A stretch of 45,100 bases of DNA from Mycobacterium asiaticum (lineage in GTDB: Bacteria; Actinomycetota; Actinomycetes; Mycobacteriales; Mycobacteriaceae), in the NCBI RefSeq assembly GCF_001668675.1, contig NZ_LZKQ01000336.1, positions 1 to 45,100 of the forward strand. Direction: 5' to 3'. The notes under the pieces are model-generated. The model was not told where the DNA came from, did no database searches, and was given only the letters and a program-made list of their open reading frames with translations. Shown in pieces: positions 8,412 through 17,328 of this stretch (position 1 is its first letter; each line of letters opens with the position of its first letter). Both the position numbers and the translations under genes were made by a program.

Positions 8412-9635
8412 ATGTCCAGTGCACTGTCCCATCTGCGGGTGTGCGACCTGGGCGGTCAGCTCGCCGGGGCAGGTGCAACCAAGATTCTGGCGGCGTTCGG
8501 CGCGCAGGTGATACGCGTCGAAGACCCCGCCACCCGCGGCATGTGGGATGCGTTGCGCGGCGTGGGCCCCTTCGTCGACGACCGCCGCGGGGTGAACCTA
8601 GGGGCCGGATTCAACAATCACAACGTCGGCAAACTCGGCGTCACCATCAACCTGCGCACGGAGGACGGCAGGCAGCTGCTGCGCGAACTCGTCGCGGTCG
8701 CAGACATCGTCTGCGAAAACTTTGCGGCCGGAGTGATGGCCAAGATGGGCTTCGGTTACGAGCAGTTGCGACAAATCAAGCCCGACATCATCTACGTATC
8801 CAACTGCGGGTTCGGCCACACGGGTCCCTACCGGGACTTCAAGACGTGGGGTCCGATCGTGCAGGCCCTCAGCGGGCTGACCTTCACCGCAGGGCTACCG
8901 GATTACGAACCGGCGGGCTGGGGCTTTTCCTACATGGACCATGTAGCGGCGTATTACATGACGACCGCGATCCTGGCCGCGGTGCACCAGCGGGAGCGCA
9001 CCGGGCAGGGGCAGCACATCGACCTGGCGACGGTCCTGGCCGGCATCGCCATGTTGCCCACCGAGGTGCTCGACTGGACCGTCAACCAGCGGCCCGGACG
9101 GCCGCACGGCAATCGAGCCGACTTCGGCGAGATGGCTCCCCACGGCATTTACCCGTGCGCCGGTGAGGACAGGTGGATTGCCATCGCCTGTCGCGATGAC
9201 CGGGAGGTTGCGCTGCTGTCCAAGGTGTTGGATGAACCCGAGCTGACCGCCGATCGGTTCGCGGTCCTCGAGCAACGGCTGCGCGCCGCGGACGACCTCG
9301 ACGAACTCGTCGGTTCCTGCACCCGCAGGCGCGAAGCGGTCCCTTTGGCAAGCGAACTCGCCGCCGCCGGCGTCCCGGCCAGCGTTGTGAAGTCGCCCCG
9401 CGAACGCATTGATGAGGATCCTGATCTTGCCGAGTGGGGTCTTTTCCCGACGGTCGCGCACCCCGAGATCGGCACGGTCCGCGTCGAGGGCATCCCGCTG
9501 CATATGTCGGCGACACCATGGACCATCGACCGGGCCGCACCATGCTTGGGCGAACACAACCGCGACGTGCTCGGTGGACTGCTCGGGCGCAGCGATATGG
9601 AGCTGGACGAACTGACGAGGCAGGGTGTGATCTGA
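8412..9635 (+). CDS. Family III (CaiB/BaiF) CoA-transferase, catalytic type
   Basis: A 407 aa protein of normal family length, opening with SHLRVCDLGGQLAGAG. Asp176 in GFSYMDHVAAYY is at the catalytic position that forms the mixed anhydride and thioester intermediates. TGQGQHIDLA follows, as usual. The next gene is a second CaiB-type protein whose equivalent residue is Asn, so the pair may form a heteromer with one active type of subunit. ATG 8412 is close to a likely promoter. Donor and acceptor acids are not predictable. Confidence 0.9.
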   Translation: MSSALSHLRVCDLGGQLAGAGATKILAAFGAQVIRVEDPATRGMWDALRGVGPFVDDRRGVNLGAGFNNHNVGKLGVTINLRTEDGRQLLRELVAVADIVCENFAAGVMAKMGFGYEQLRQIKPDIIYVSNCGFGHTGPYRDFKTWGPIVQALSGLTFTAGLPDYEPAGWGFSYMDHVAAYYMTTAILAAVHQRERTGQGQHIDLATVLAGIAMLPTEVLDWTVNQRPGRPHGNRADFGEMAPHGIYPCAGEDRWIAIACRDDREVALLSKVLDEPELTADRFAVLEQRLRAADDLDELVGSCTRRREAVPLASELAAAGVPASVVKSPRERIDEDPDLAEWGLFPTVAHPEIGTVRVEGIPLHMSATPWTIDRAAPCLGEHNRDVLGGLLGRSDMELDELTRQGVI

Positions 9636-10843
9636 ACGCGCTAGCCGGACTCCGCATAGTCGAGATCAGCGACCAATTCACCGCCGTGGGCGGCAGGCTA
9701 CTCGCCGAACTCGGTGCTGACGTCGTGGTGGTGGAGCCGCCCAGTGGATCACCGCATCGGCAGCGACCACCGTTCGCTCACGACGATCCCGGTCCCGATA
9801 CCAGCCTGCGCTGGTGGAGCGGCAACGTCGGGAAACGCTCGGTGGCAATCGATTTCGAGGCCGCGGTAGGGGTGGCTGCGGTGCGGCACCTGATCGCAGG
9901 CGCCGACATCGTGATCTCGGGTGCCGGTTTCGTAGCGGAAGGGGAGCTGTCTTATCGCGATGTCGCCGCGGAGCAGCCGTCTCTGATCTGGTTGGCTGTC
10001 AGCCCATTCGGTCTCAACAGCAGTCGCAGAGATCATCCCGTCACCGATCTCACCATGCTGGCCGGTGCCGGGCCGGTCTGGAATTGTGGATACGACGATC
10101 ACTCGCTACCGCCCATCCGGGGCGCGGGGGAGCAGTCGGTGAACATCGCCGGCCTGTACTGTGCCATCGGGGCGCTGGTGGCGCTCGCTCACCGGGACCA
10201 GACTGGCCAGGGCCAGCTTGTGGACGTCAACGTCAATGCGGCCTGCAATGTCAGCTCAGAACAGACCACCTACCACTGGCTGGTAAACAATGAGACCTGC
10301 GTTCGCCAGACCAGCCGGCACGCCTATTTCACCCCCAGTCAGAAGACTCAGGTGCGGTGCGCAGATGGCTCCTACGCCACCACCGGCGTGCTGCCCCGCA
10401 AGCCACGCGAATACGCGGAGTTGCTGAGCTGGCTCGATGATCTCGGATTGCGTGATGCGCTACCCGAATCGGTGTTCCTGGAAATGGCTGCTGCGCGCGC
10501 CGATCCGGTAGATATCGCCCTGATCGGCGCTGACGACGAAACCACAGCGATCCTGACCGCGGCCCGTGCGGCCTTCACATTGATCGCCTCTCGCTTGCCT
10601 GCCAAGCAATATTTCCTGCAGAGCCAGCGCCGTGGCTTCCCGGCCGGCGCGGTGCTGGCTCCGAACGAGGCGTTCGAGGATGAACATGTCGCCGCGCGTG
10701 GCTTCAAAGTCCCGGTGTACCACCCGGAATGTGCTGAGACGTTCACCTATCCCGGCACGCCATATCTGTTCGGCGCCGGCGCCACCGCAAGTCCGCGCCG
10801 TCCGCCGCTACTCGGTGAGCACAACGGTCTACTCGACGAATGA
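9632..10843 (+). CDS. Family III CoA-transferase-like protein lacking the catalytic Asp
   Basis: CaiB/BaiF fold, about 403 aa, beginning LNALAGLRIVEISDQF. The residue at the catalytic Asp position is Asn171 (GEQSVNIAG), so it is probably inactive alone and partners the preceding gene, which has the Asp. No ATG, GTG or TTG lies in frame near the conserved N-terminus. The best candidate is CTG 9632, which overlaps the previous stop as CTGA and sits about 11 bases after a GAGG, implying translational coupling. An alternative is a distant upstream start, which would add about 66 unconserved residues. The VOC gene follows by ATGA overlap. Confidence 0.85.
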   Translation: MNALAGLRIVEISDQFTAVGGRLLAELGADVVVVEPPSGSPHRQRPPFAHDDPGPDTSLRWWSGNVGKRSVAIDFEAAVGVAAVRHLIAGADIVISGAGFVAEGELSYRDVAAEQPSLIWLAVSPFGLNSSRRDHPVTDLTMLAGAGPVWNCGYDDHSLPPIRGAGEQSVNIAGLYCAIGALVALAHRDQTGQGQLVDVNVNAACNVSSEQTTYHWLVNNETCVRQTSRHAYFTPSQKTQVRCADGSYATTGVLPRKPREYAELLSWLDDLGLRDALPESVFLEMAAARADPVDIALIGADDETTAILTAARAAFTLIASRLPAKQYFLQSQRRGFPAGAVLAPNEAFEDEHVAARGFKVPVYHPECAETFTYPGTPYLFGAGATASPRRPPLLGEHNGLLDE

Positions 10844-11286
10844 CCGGCGGCCACCGTCTCACTCACGTCGGACTGTGCGTCAGCGATTTGGCACGGTCCG
10901 TTGAATTTTATTGTGGTGGCTTGGGATTCGCAGAAGTCGGCCGAATGCACATCGACGGGGTCGAAACGGCGCAATTGCTCGGCGTGCCCGATCTGGTTCT
11001 CGACCTGGTCTACCTGCAGCGCGACGGGTTCCGGCTGGAACTGCTCAGTTATCCGTCGCCGGGGGTAACCGGAGACGGCCGGCCGCGGCAGATGAACGCA
11101 CTGGGGTTCACGCATCTGTCGTTTCGGGTCGACGATGCCGGCGAATTGGTCAGCCGGCTTGAGCGGTCGGGCGGGCGGGTATGGCCCGAGCGCACGGTGA
11201 GGTTCGGCGGCGGCAACCGCGGGCTGATGGTCACCGATCCCGACGGCAATTGGCTGGAACTGATCGAACGCGCGCCCGAACGGTAG
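10840..11286 (+). CDS. VOC (glyoxalase/epimerase-type) metalloprotein
   Basis: A 148 aa single-chain vicinal-oxygen-chelate protein with two beta-alpha-beta-beta-beta modules. Likely metal ligands are His9 (THVGLCV), Glu67 (RLELLSY), His92 (FTHLSFRV) and Glu140 (NWLELIE), the usual HEHE pattern. Members include methylmalonyl-CoA epimerase, glyoxalase and ring-cleavage dioxygenases; this size and the link to CoA-transferases favour an epimerase, lyase or isomerase on a CoA ester. ATG 10840 overlaps the previous stop (ATGA), so it is the third gene of the operon that starts at 8412. Confidence 0.85.
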   Translation: MTGGHRLTHVGLCVSDLARSVEFYCGGLGFAEVGRMHIDGVETAQLLGVPDLVLDLVYLQRDGFRLELLSYPSPGVTGDGRPRQMNALGFTHLSFRVDDAGELVSRLERSGGRVWPERTVRFGGGNRGLMVTDPDGNWLELIERAPER

Positions 11287-11337
11287 TCAGATAGGCACTG
11301 AACGTACATGTGTTTAGTCCGGTGTTAGAATCCGGAC
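11287..11337 (+). promoter_or_regulatory. Promoter of P450 operon with TGTTTAGTC motif; probably leaderless
   Basis: A TAGAAT hexamer at 11326-11331 lies 6 bases before the GTG start, so transcription would begin at or next to the start codon. TGTTTAGTC occurs at 11311-11319; the same nonamer appears in two other promoter regions of this window (35316-35324, and 40387-40395 on the minus strand). It may be an operator. Confidence 0.5.
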
Positions 11338-12531
11338 GTGGCAGCCACCACCGAGCTGATGTATTCGCCCTTCTCCAAGGCGGTCTTCGACGACCCATAC
11401 CCCGTTTACCGCCGCCTGCGGGACGAAGCGCCGGTGTATCGCGACCCGCAGGACCGCTGGTGGGTGTTGTCGAGATTCGACGATGTGGCGCCGGCCCTGC
11501 GGGACTGGGAAACGTTTTCCTCCAAGCTGGGCCCGGCGCCGGAGAATCCGGACAACGACGGGCGCAAGTACTCGGTGATATCGATGGATCCGCCGCGCCA
11601 TGACCGAATTCGCGGCGTGCTGAAGGGATTTTTCACACCGCGGGCAGTGGCGGCGATGGATTCGGCGCTGCGGGCCGTGGTGGATACGCACCTGGACCGG
11701 CTACGGGCCGGGACGACGGTGGACGCGATGGAGGCTTTCGCGTTCTCGGTGCCGACTGATGTGATCGGTGACCTGCTCGGAGTGCCGCACGCCGACCGCG
11801 AGCAGCTGCGCGTTTGGTGGGAAGCCTTCCTCACCCGCGAGGAAGGTGCGGTGTCGATGCCGGCCAAGGCAATCGAAGCCAACCGCATGATCAGTCAGTA
11901 CATCGGCGGTCTGATCGAGCGCCGCCGCACCGACCCGGGTGAGGACCTGATCAGTGTTGTGTTGCAAGCCAGCTTCGACGATCCCGAAGTCGGTGGTGAG
12001 CGGTGCCTGACCCCGCACGAGGTGTTGATGTTCTGCAACCTGTTGTCGGCCGCGGGATCGGAGACCACCCAGAAGCTCATCTCCAATGGATTGGTCGCGC
12101 TGGCCGAACATCGGGACCAGTGGCTGCGAATAGTCAACGACCGCAGCGTAATACCGGTCGCCGTCAACGAGGCGTTGCGATACGACACGCCGAGTCACTG
12201 GGTAGCTCGCACGTTGACCCGGCCCATCGAACGTCACGGCTTCACCATGAACACCGGTGACTGGGTGTTGCTGCTGCTGGGCAGTGCCAATCGGGACGAG
12301 CGCCGTTACGCGGATCCGGATCGGTTCATCATCGGACGGCCTCGCGGCACCGATGTGTATTTCGGCTGGGGGATCCATATCTGCCTGGGGCAGTGGCTGG
12401 CTCGGCGCGAGGCGCAGCTGGTCTTTGATTACATCGCCAGGAAATTCCCGAACTATACGATCGGTGCGTGCGAACGGGTGCTGACCGCCACCGTGCGTGG
12501 CTACACGAGTGTGGAGATGACGCTGCGTTGA
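11338..12531 (+). CDS. Cytochrome P450
   Basis: A P450 of 397 aa from GTG 11338. It has the I-helix SAAGSETTQK, ExxR in NEALRYDTP, and the heme loop FGWGIHICLG with Cys349. No ferredoxin gene is nearby. A beta-type and an alpha-type acyl-CoA dehydrogenase follow in the same direction after 32 bp, so hydroxylation and later desaturation of the same compound are likely. The start sits on a predicted leaderless promoter. Substrate and CYP family are not assigned. Confidence 0.93.
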   Translation: MAATTELMYSPFSKAVFDDPYPVYRRLRDEAPVYRDPQDRWWVLSRFDDVAPALRDWETFSSKLGPAPENPDNDGRKYSVISMDPPRHDRIRGVLKGFFTPRAVAAMDSALRAVVDTHLDRLRAGTTVDAMEAFAFSVPTDVIGDLLGVPHADREQLRVWWEAFLTREEGAVSMPAKAIEANRMISQYIGGLIERRRTDPGEDLISVVLQASFDDPEVGGERCLTPHEVLMFCNLLSAAGSETTQKLISNGLVALAEHRDQWLRIVNDRSVIPVAVNEALRYDTPSHWVARTLTRPIERHGFTMNTGDWVLLLLGSANRDERRYADPDRFIIGRPRGTDVYFGWGIHICLGQWLARREAQLVFDYIARKFPNYTIGACERVLTATVRGYTSVEMTLR

Positions 12532-12563
12532 CGCACGGGCTGAAGCCGACGTAGGGCGGGGTC

Positions 12564-13613
12564 ATGGACATCGCCTTGAGTGAAGAGCAGAAGTTGTTGC
12601 AAGACACCGCCGCCCGACTGGGCGACAGTGTGGCGGTCAACGGCCCCGAAGGTATTCCCAGCGATGCGGCCCTGGACAGGCAATGGCAGCAGCTGGTGGA
12701 GCTCGGTGTCCCGGCGCTGCGTTCGCCCCAACTGTGCGGCCTGGACGCCAGCGGCGTCGAGACAGCCCTTGTTATCGAACAATTGGGACGAGGGCTCAGC
12801 GCGGTTCCCATCGTGGGTCAAGCGGTGTTGGCCGCCGAACTGCTACAGGCCGCGGGTTGCGTCGAAGACCTCGAGCGATTGGCCGACGGCAGCTTCCGGG
12901 TGGCGCCGGTATTGAGCGCCAGCCTGAACGGATTCGCCTCGGCCAACGAGCCGGGCGTGGCGTTCGACGCGGCGGGCGCCACACACGCGCTGGCGGTGAC
13001 GTGTTCTGACGGGCAACGCAGATTGATTTCCGGCCCGGTCGGCGGCATTGACGGCGACTGTGCGGCGCTCGATCTGACCCGTCAATTTCGTCGGCTGTCA
13101 ACAGATTTCGCCAGCACCGCGGCGATCGTTGGAGAGCCGATCGATGACCTGCGATGGCAACGGGTCGAGTCGCTGGCCATGACCGCAGTTGCCGCCGATC
13201 TACTCGGGGTGATGCAGGGCGCGCTCGATGACGCGGTGCGCTACGCGGGTGAGCGGACGCAATTCTCGGTGAAAATAGGCACTTTCCAAGCCATTCAGCA
13301 CCTGCTGGCGGATGCTTTGGTTCGGGTAGAGGGTGCCCGCAGTTGCCTATGGCACGCGGCCTGGGCGATTGACCACCTGCCCGTCCACGAGGCGAAATTG
13401 GCGGCGATGACGGCGAAGGCGTACGCGTCGGAAGCCGGGCGCGAAGTCGTCGAAACGAGTGTGCAAGTGTTCGGCGGCATGGCGATCACCTGGGAGCATG
13501 TCTCACATCTGCGACTCCGCAGAATGTTGGTTGATCGACGGCTGTTCGGCGACGAAGCTGTCCACTACGAGGCCATAGCGGCCATGCGGCTGGCAGACCA
13601 GAAGTTGGCGTGA
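12564..13613 (+). CDS. Acyl-CoA dehydrogenase, beta-type subunit
   Basis: A 349 aa acyl-CoA dehydrogenase fold beginning DIALSEEQKLLQDTAARL. Family C-terminal segments are present (AGERTQFSVKIGTFQAIQH, FGGMAITWEHVSH). It lacks the EPEAGSD motif and the helix-G Glu base, as in beta subunits of heteromeric dehydrogenases. The following gene, overlapping as GTGA, supplies both, so the two probably form one enzyme; the order is beta-alpha, opposite to the pair at 94-2356. ATG 12564 follows a GGGCGGGG stretch. Confidence 0.87.
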   Translation: MDIALSEEQKLLQDTAARLGDSVAVNGPEGIPSDAALDRQWQQLVELGVPALRSPQLCGLDASGVETALVIEQLGRGLSAVPIVGQAVLAAELLQAAGCVEDLERLADGSFRVAPVLSASLNGFASANEPGVAFDAAGATHALAVTCSDGQRRLISGPVGGIDGDCAALDLTRQFRRLSTDFASTAAIVGEPIDDLRWQRVESLAMTAVAADLLGVMQGALDDAVRYAGERTQFSVKIGTFQAIQHLLADALVRVEGARSCLWHAAWAIDHLPVHEAKLAAMTAKAYASEAGREVVETSVQVFGGMAITWEHVSHLRLRRMLVDRRLFGDEAVHYEAIAAMRLADQKLA

Positions 13614-14755
13614 CGGTGGATTTCGACGACAGCGAGCCTGAGGCGCAGTTCCGCGCCGAGTTGCGCCGCTGGCTCAGCCGCCATGCGGCGGAAGCGGTCA
13701 TTCCCGAGGATCCGGCGGCGCGCGCGGACGCGCAGAACGCCTGGCACCGGAAGCTGTATGAAGCCGGCTACATCGGCCTGTCATTTCCCGTTGAATGCGG
13801 CGGGCACGGCAAGGACCCGATCTATGAGGCCATCCTCAACGACGAACTCGGTCGCGCCGGTGCGCCACCGATCGAAGGGGTTGGCCACCTCAGCAACGCA
13901 TTGCGACTGTTCGGCACCAATGAGCAGCGCGATGAATTGCTGCCCGGCTTGCTCTCCGGGCAGGTGCGCTGGTGTCAGGGGTTCTCCGAACCTGAGGCCG
14001 GATCGGACCTCGCTGCGCTCAAGACGCGAGCCGAGCGGGTCGACACCGGTGCCGGGCGGATGTTTCGCATCAACGGGCGCAAGATCTGGACCAGTTTCGG
14101 CGCGGTTGCCGACTGGTGTTTCCTGCTGTGTCGCACCGAAACCGACGCGGCCAAGCATGCCGGGATCTCGGTGCTGCTGGTGCCGATGTCGACACCGGGA
14201 ATCCAGGTGCGACCGATTGTCAACGCTGCGCGCAACCGTGAGTTCACCGAGATCGCCTTCGATGATGTGGACGTGCCCGAGAGCAACTTGCTTGGCGACC
14301 GCGGGCAGGGGTGGTCCATCGCCAACCAGCTGCTCGCCTACGAGCGCGGGCCCAGCGACATCAACTGGATCAGCCGACTCGCCACCCAACTTCGCCAGCT
14401 GGAGAACGACGTCCGCACCGGCAGGCTGCAAGACTCACCGACAGCGCGGGCGCGGCTGGGTCAGGCGTACGTCGAATTGCGTGCCCTGCAAGTCAAAGTG
14501 CAGCGGTCGCTGTCTGAGCGGCAGCGCGGCAAGCTCCCGGGACCCGAGGGATCCGTCGACAAGCTGCTGATGGCCCGGGCTGACCAGATTTGCGGCCATG
14601 CCATGATGGATCTGCGCGGCAGCGAGCCCCTGCTCAGTGAAGGGCTGGAGTGGGACATCTACGTGTGGTCGCGAGCCGCCGGCATCTACGGCGGAACGGC
14701 GCAGATCCAACGCAATATCGTCGCGCAACGGGTGCTGAGGTTGCCCCGCGGCTAG
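13610..14755 (+). CDS. Acyl-CoA dehydrogenase, catalytic (alpha-type) subunit
   Basis: A 381 aa protein with SEPEAGSDLAALKTRA, the C-terminal GGTAQIQRNIVAQR, and Glu245 in LLAYERG at the helix-G base position. It should bind FAD and desaturate an acyl-CoA together with the preceding beta subunit. GTG 13610 overlaps the previous stop (GTGA). It ends the plus-strand P450 operon and converges on a small minus-strand gene 14 bp away. Confidence 0.92.
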   Translation: MTVDFDDSEPEAQFRAELRRWLSRHAAEAVIPEDPAARADAQNAWHRKLYEAGYIGLSFPVECGGHGKDPIYEAILNDELGRAGAPPIEGVGHLSNALRLFGTNEQRDELLPGLLSGQVRWCQGFSEPEAGSDLAALKTRAERVDTGAGRMFRINGRKIWTSFGAVADWCFLLCRTETDAAKHAGISVLLVPMSTPGIQVRPIVNAARNREFTEIAFDDVDVPESNLLGDRGQGWSIANQLLAYERGPSDINWISRLATQLRQLENDVRTGRLQDSPTARARLGQAYVELRALQVKVQRSLSERQRGKLPGPEGSVDKLLMARADQICGHAMMDLRGSEPLLSEGLEWDIYVWSRAAGIYGGTAQIQRNIVAQRVLRLPRG

Positions 14756-14769
14756 GAAGCTCGATCGGG

Positions 14770-14988
14770 TCAATCCGGCGCGCCTTCAGTCAAGTGCCTG
14801 ATGGCCTCGCGGAGCCCGTTGAGTCGGCGCTCCATCAGGTCCCGGTGTGCGCCGACCGGGCCGTCGGGCCCCGCCAGGGCGGCACTGACTTCGGCGACTT
14901 CGGCACTGAGCCGTTCGGCGGCTTCGCTTTTGGTGAGTAGGTCCTGATCGGCCCAGTCGTCGTGCGGAATTCGCTCACGGGGATCCAT
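14770..14988 (-). CDS. Small conserved-looking hypothetical protein
   Basis: A 72 aa, strongly charged, probably all-helical protein (EAAERLSAEVAEVSAAL, LMERRLNGLREAIRHL). It starts at ATG 14988 with AGGAG well placed upstream. It has no signal peptide, membrane segment or Cys cluster. It is transcribed alone, divergently from the amidohydrolase. I do not recognise a function. Confidence 0.65.
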   Translation of the reverse strand: MDPRERIPHDDWADQDLLTKSEAAERLSAEVAEVSAALAGPDGPVGAHRDLMERRLNGLREAIRHLTEGAPD

Positions 14989-15091
14989 CGGTCCACTCCT
15001 CGGCCGTGACGTCAGTTACTATAGTCAATAGATCATTAGATGTTTATTTGTACAGTACCGCACCCAGGCGCGTGAGAGTTGAGGACCGGCT
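14989..15091. promoter_or_regulatory. Divergent promoter region upstream of amidohydrolase and small hypothetical
   Basis: 103 bp with no gene. It has an AT-rich core (15016-15056) containing the palindrome ACTATAGT at 15018-15025 and a GTACAGTA element at about 15050-15057. TATAGT on the minus strand within the palindrome could be the -10 for the small hypothetical. The regulator is unknown. Confidence 0.4.
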
Positions 15092-16399
15092 ATGCCCCTG
15101 CAGCCATCGATGAAGCTCCTGTCCGTAGACGATCACCTTATCGAGCCACCACACGTCTGGATTGATCGTCTGCCCAAGAAATACCTCGAAAATGGGCCCC
15201 GCATCGTGGATTTCCCCCGCGACGGAGCGCCACCGATGCAACAGTGGGTTTACGAGGGCCGTCCCTACCCCAACATCGGACTCAACGCGGTGGCGGGTAA
15301 GTCTCCCGAGGAGTTCGGGGTGGACCCGATCCGCTACGCGGACATGATCCCTGGTTGCTATGACCCCAAAGCCCGGCTTGCCGACATGGACATCGACGGT
15401 GTACACGCCATGTTGTGTTTCCCGTCCTTCCCGCGCTTCTGCGGAACAGTCTTCCTCGAAGGAGAGGACAAAGAGCTTGCGTTGCTGGGAGTCCAGGCAT
15501 GGAATGACTTCTCGCTTGACGAGTGGTGCGCCACCGACCCGGCTCGATTCATCCCGATGGCGATTACGCCGTTGTGGGATCCGGCGCTGATCGTTGCGGA
15601 GATCGAGCGGGTGGCGGCCAAGGGTGCCCGCGCAGTCGGCTTGCCGGACAACCCGACCAATCTGAAACTACCCAGTTACCACACCGCCTACTGGGAGCCG
15701 GTGTGGTCGGCGTTGGAAGAAACGAACTTGACTGCGGTGATGCACTTCGGCAGCGGCGGCTTCCCGCCGCAGACCGCGCCGGAGGCACCGTTCGCGGTGA
15801 TGATCACCCTGATGGGCACCACCTCGATGGCAGCCGCCACCGAGCTCATCTTCTCGCCCGTGTTCCACAAGCACCCGAACCTCAAGGTGGCGTTCTCGGA
15901 GGGGGGCGTCGGCTGGATGCCCTACCTGGTGGAGCGTGCCGACTACGTATGGCGCAAGCACAAGTACTACCAGAACATCCATCCCACCGTCGCGCCGTCA
16001 GAATTGTTCCGGCGCAACATCTCCGGATGCTTTATCGAGGACGAGGTGGGGATGGCGATGCGCCACGCCATCGGCATCGACAACATCACCTGGGAATGTG
16101 ACTACCCGCATTCGGACTCCTTCTGGCCTAAGAGCCGGGCGCGTGCCGAAGAAATGCTGGCAGACGTGCCCGACGAGGAGGCGGCCAAGATCGTCGAACT
16201 CAACACGCGGCGCTGGTACGCCTTCCCGGAGGAGGGCTTCAAGTCGTGCACCGCGGACTCTGGGTGGCGGCCGAACAACGGACAGCCGCCTGAGTATGAC
16301 TACGACGAGGTCATGGCAGGCCACGGTGGGATCGGCTTGGACACCTTCCTGAACAAGCTCGAGGAGCAGAAGGCGCAGAAAGTCGCGAAGCCGAGCTAA
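15092..16399 (+). CDS. Amidohydrolase-family (ACMSD-like) metal-dependent hydrolase/decarboxylase
   Basis: A 435 aa TIM-barrel amidohydrolase_2 protein. The N-terminal SVDDHLIEPP (Asp14, His15) takes the place of the usual HxH metal motif. HFGSGGFP, FSEGGVGWMPYLVERADY and the late metal/acid Asp in WECDYPHSDS are family landmarks. Relatives hydrolyse or decarboxylate cyclic and aromatic intermediates; in mycobacteria such proteins recur in lipid-catabolic clusters. It is a single-gene unit. ATG 15092 has a GAGGA upstream. Its stop overlaps the convergent SMP-30 gene by four bases. Confidence 0.88.
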   Translation: MPLQPSMKLLSVDDHLIEPPHVWIDRLPKKYLENGPRIVDFPRDGAPPMQQWVYEGRPYPNIGLNAVAGKSPEEFGVDPIRYADMIPGCYDPKARLADMDIDGVHAMLCFPSFPRFCGTVFLEGEDKELALLGVQAWNDFSLDEWCATDPARFIPMAITPLWDPALIVAEIERVAAKGARAVGLPDNPTNLKLPSYHTAYWEPVWSALEETNLTAVMHFGSGGFPPQTAPEAPFAVMITLMGTTSMAAATELIFSPVFHKHPNLKVAFSEGGVGWMPYLVERADYVWRKHKYYQNIHPTVAPSELFRRNISGCFIEDEVGMAMRHAIGIDNITWECDYPHSDSFWPKSRARAEEMLADVPDEEAAKIVELNTRRWYAFPEEGFKSCTADSGWRPNNGQPPEYDYDEVMAGHGGIGLDTFLNKLEEQKAQKVAKPS

Positions 16400-17328
16400 A
16401 TACCCGCGGCGTTGCGCCAGTCGTCTACGGCAACCAGTCGTCCGGTCGAAGCCAGGGTCAGGTAGAGAGTGAGCCCGTCGGCGCTCACCGTCACGTTGGT
16501 CGTCATCGGGTCCTCGGCGGGGATGGCTCCGATCAGTTCCCCGTCCGGAGAGAAAATGGTCACTCCGCCGGTACCGAGCGTGGCGACCAACACCCGGCCT
16601 TCGGGATCGGTTGAAACCCCGTCCGCGCCACCAATATTGAGCGCGCCGCCACTGGGTACCGTGGCCAGGCCGCGTGCCCGGCGTACCTGACCCGGCCCGC
16701 TGAGTTCGAACTCCCACACCCGGCGCGTCCGTGTCTCGGCCAGATACAGTCTTGTGCCGTCGGGCGAGAGTGCAATTCCGTTGGGCATCTCCAACGGGTA
16801 GACGATTTCGCGTAAGTCGCCATCAGGAGTGCCGTACAAGAGTCCGGTCATGATGCGTTCGCGACCCCGGGTGGTTCCGCCGTCTGTTACGTAAAAACCG
16901 CCGTGGGTGTCGACACAGAGATCACTGGGCCGCACCAGGGGACGGTCGCCGCCCGATCGGGTGCGGAAAGTGGTGGTCAGCTCGGTGACGGTCCCGTCCT
17001 GTGCGACGATCTGCAGACTCGGTCTCGCCGGATGCTCGGGGGGGCCGACAGGTCGGAAAACCTCTACGCTTCCGTCGAATTCGTACGGCCACGCTCCGAG
17101 GCCGAACCGCGAGCCGCCATTCTGACACACCACCAAGCGGCCGTCGGGTAGCCGGCCCAACCCGTTGGGGCCGCCACCGGTCAGGGCGAAGGGTTCGGTG
17201 TATCCGCCGGCGCAAACCCGGGTGATTCGGCCGGCCGCCATCTCAGAAACGAGAACTGAACCATCGTCCAAGACGACCGGACCTTCGGGAAAGGCCAGAC
17301 CGTCGGCGAGGACGCGGGTCGCAGTCAC
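16396..17328 (-). CDS. SMP-30/gluconolactonase-type six-bladed propeller hydrolase
   Basis: About 310 aa with the SMP-30/gluconolactonase/LRE pattern: LAFPEGPVVLDDGSVLVSEM at the start holds the metal-binding Glu, GGPNGLGRLPDGRLVVCQNGG follows, and MPNGIALSPDGTRLYLAET and GADGVSTDPEGRVLVAT come later. The fold hydrolyses lactones or related esters using a bound divalent metal. GTG 17328 overlaps the SnoaL-like stop (GTGA); an upstream TTG at 17355 is less likely. A lactone produced by Baeyer-Villiger or P450 oxidation would be a fitting substrate; that is inference. Confidence 0.88.
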   Translation of the reverse strand: MTATRVLADGLAFPEGPVVLDDGSVLVSEMAAGRITRVCAGGYTEPFALTGGGPNGLGRLPDGRLVVCQNGGSRFGLGAWPYEFDGSVEVFRPVGPPEHPARPSLQIVAQDGTVTELTTTFRTRSGGDRPLVRPSDLCVDTHGGFYVTDGGTTRGRERIMTGLLYGTPDGDLREIVYPLEMPNGIALSPDGTRLYLAETRTRRVWEFELSGPGQVRRARGLATVPSGGALNIGGADGVSTDPEGRVLVATLGTGGVTIFSPDGELIGAIPAEDPMTTNVTVSADGLTLYLTLASTGRLVAVDDWRNAAGI

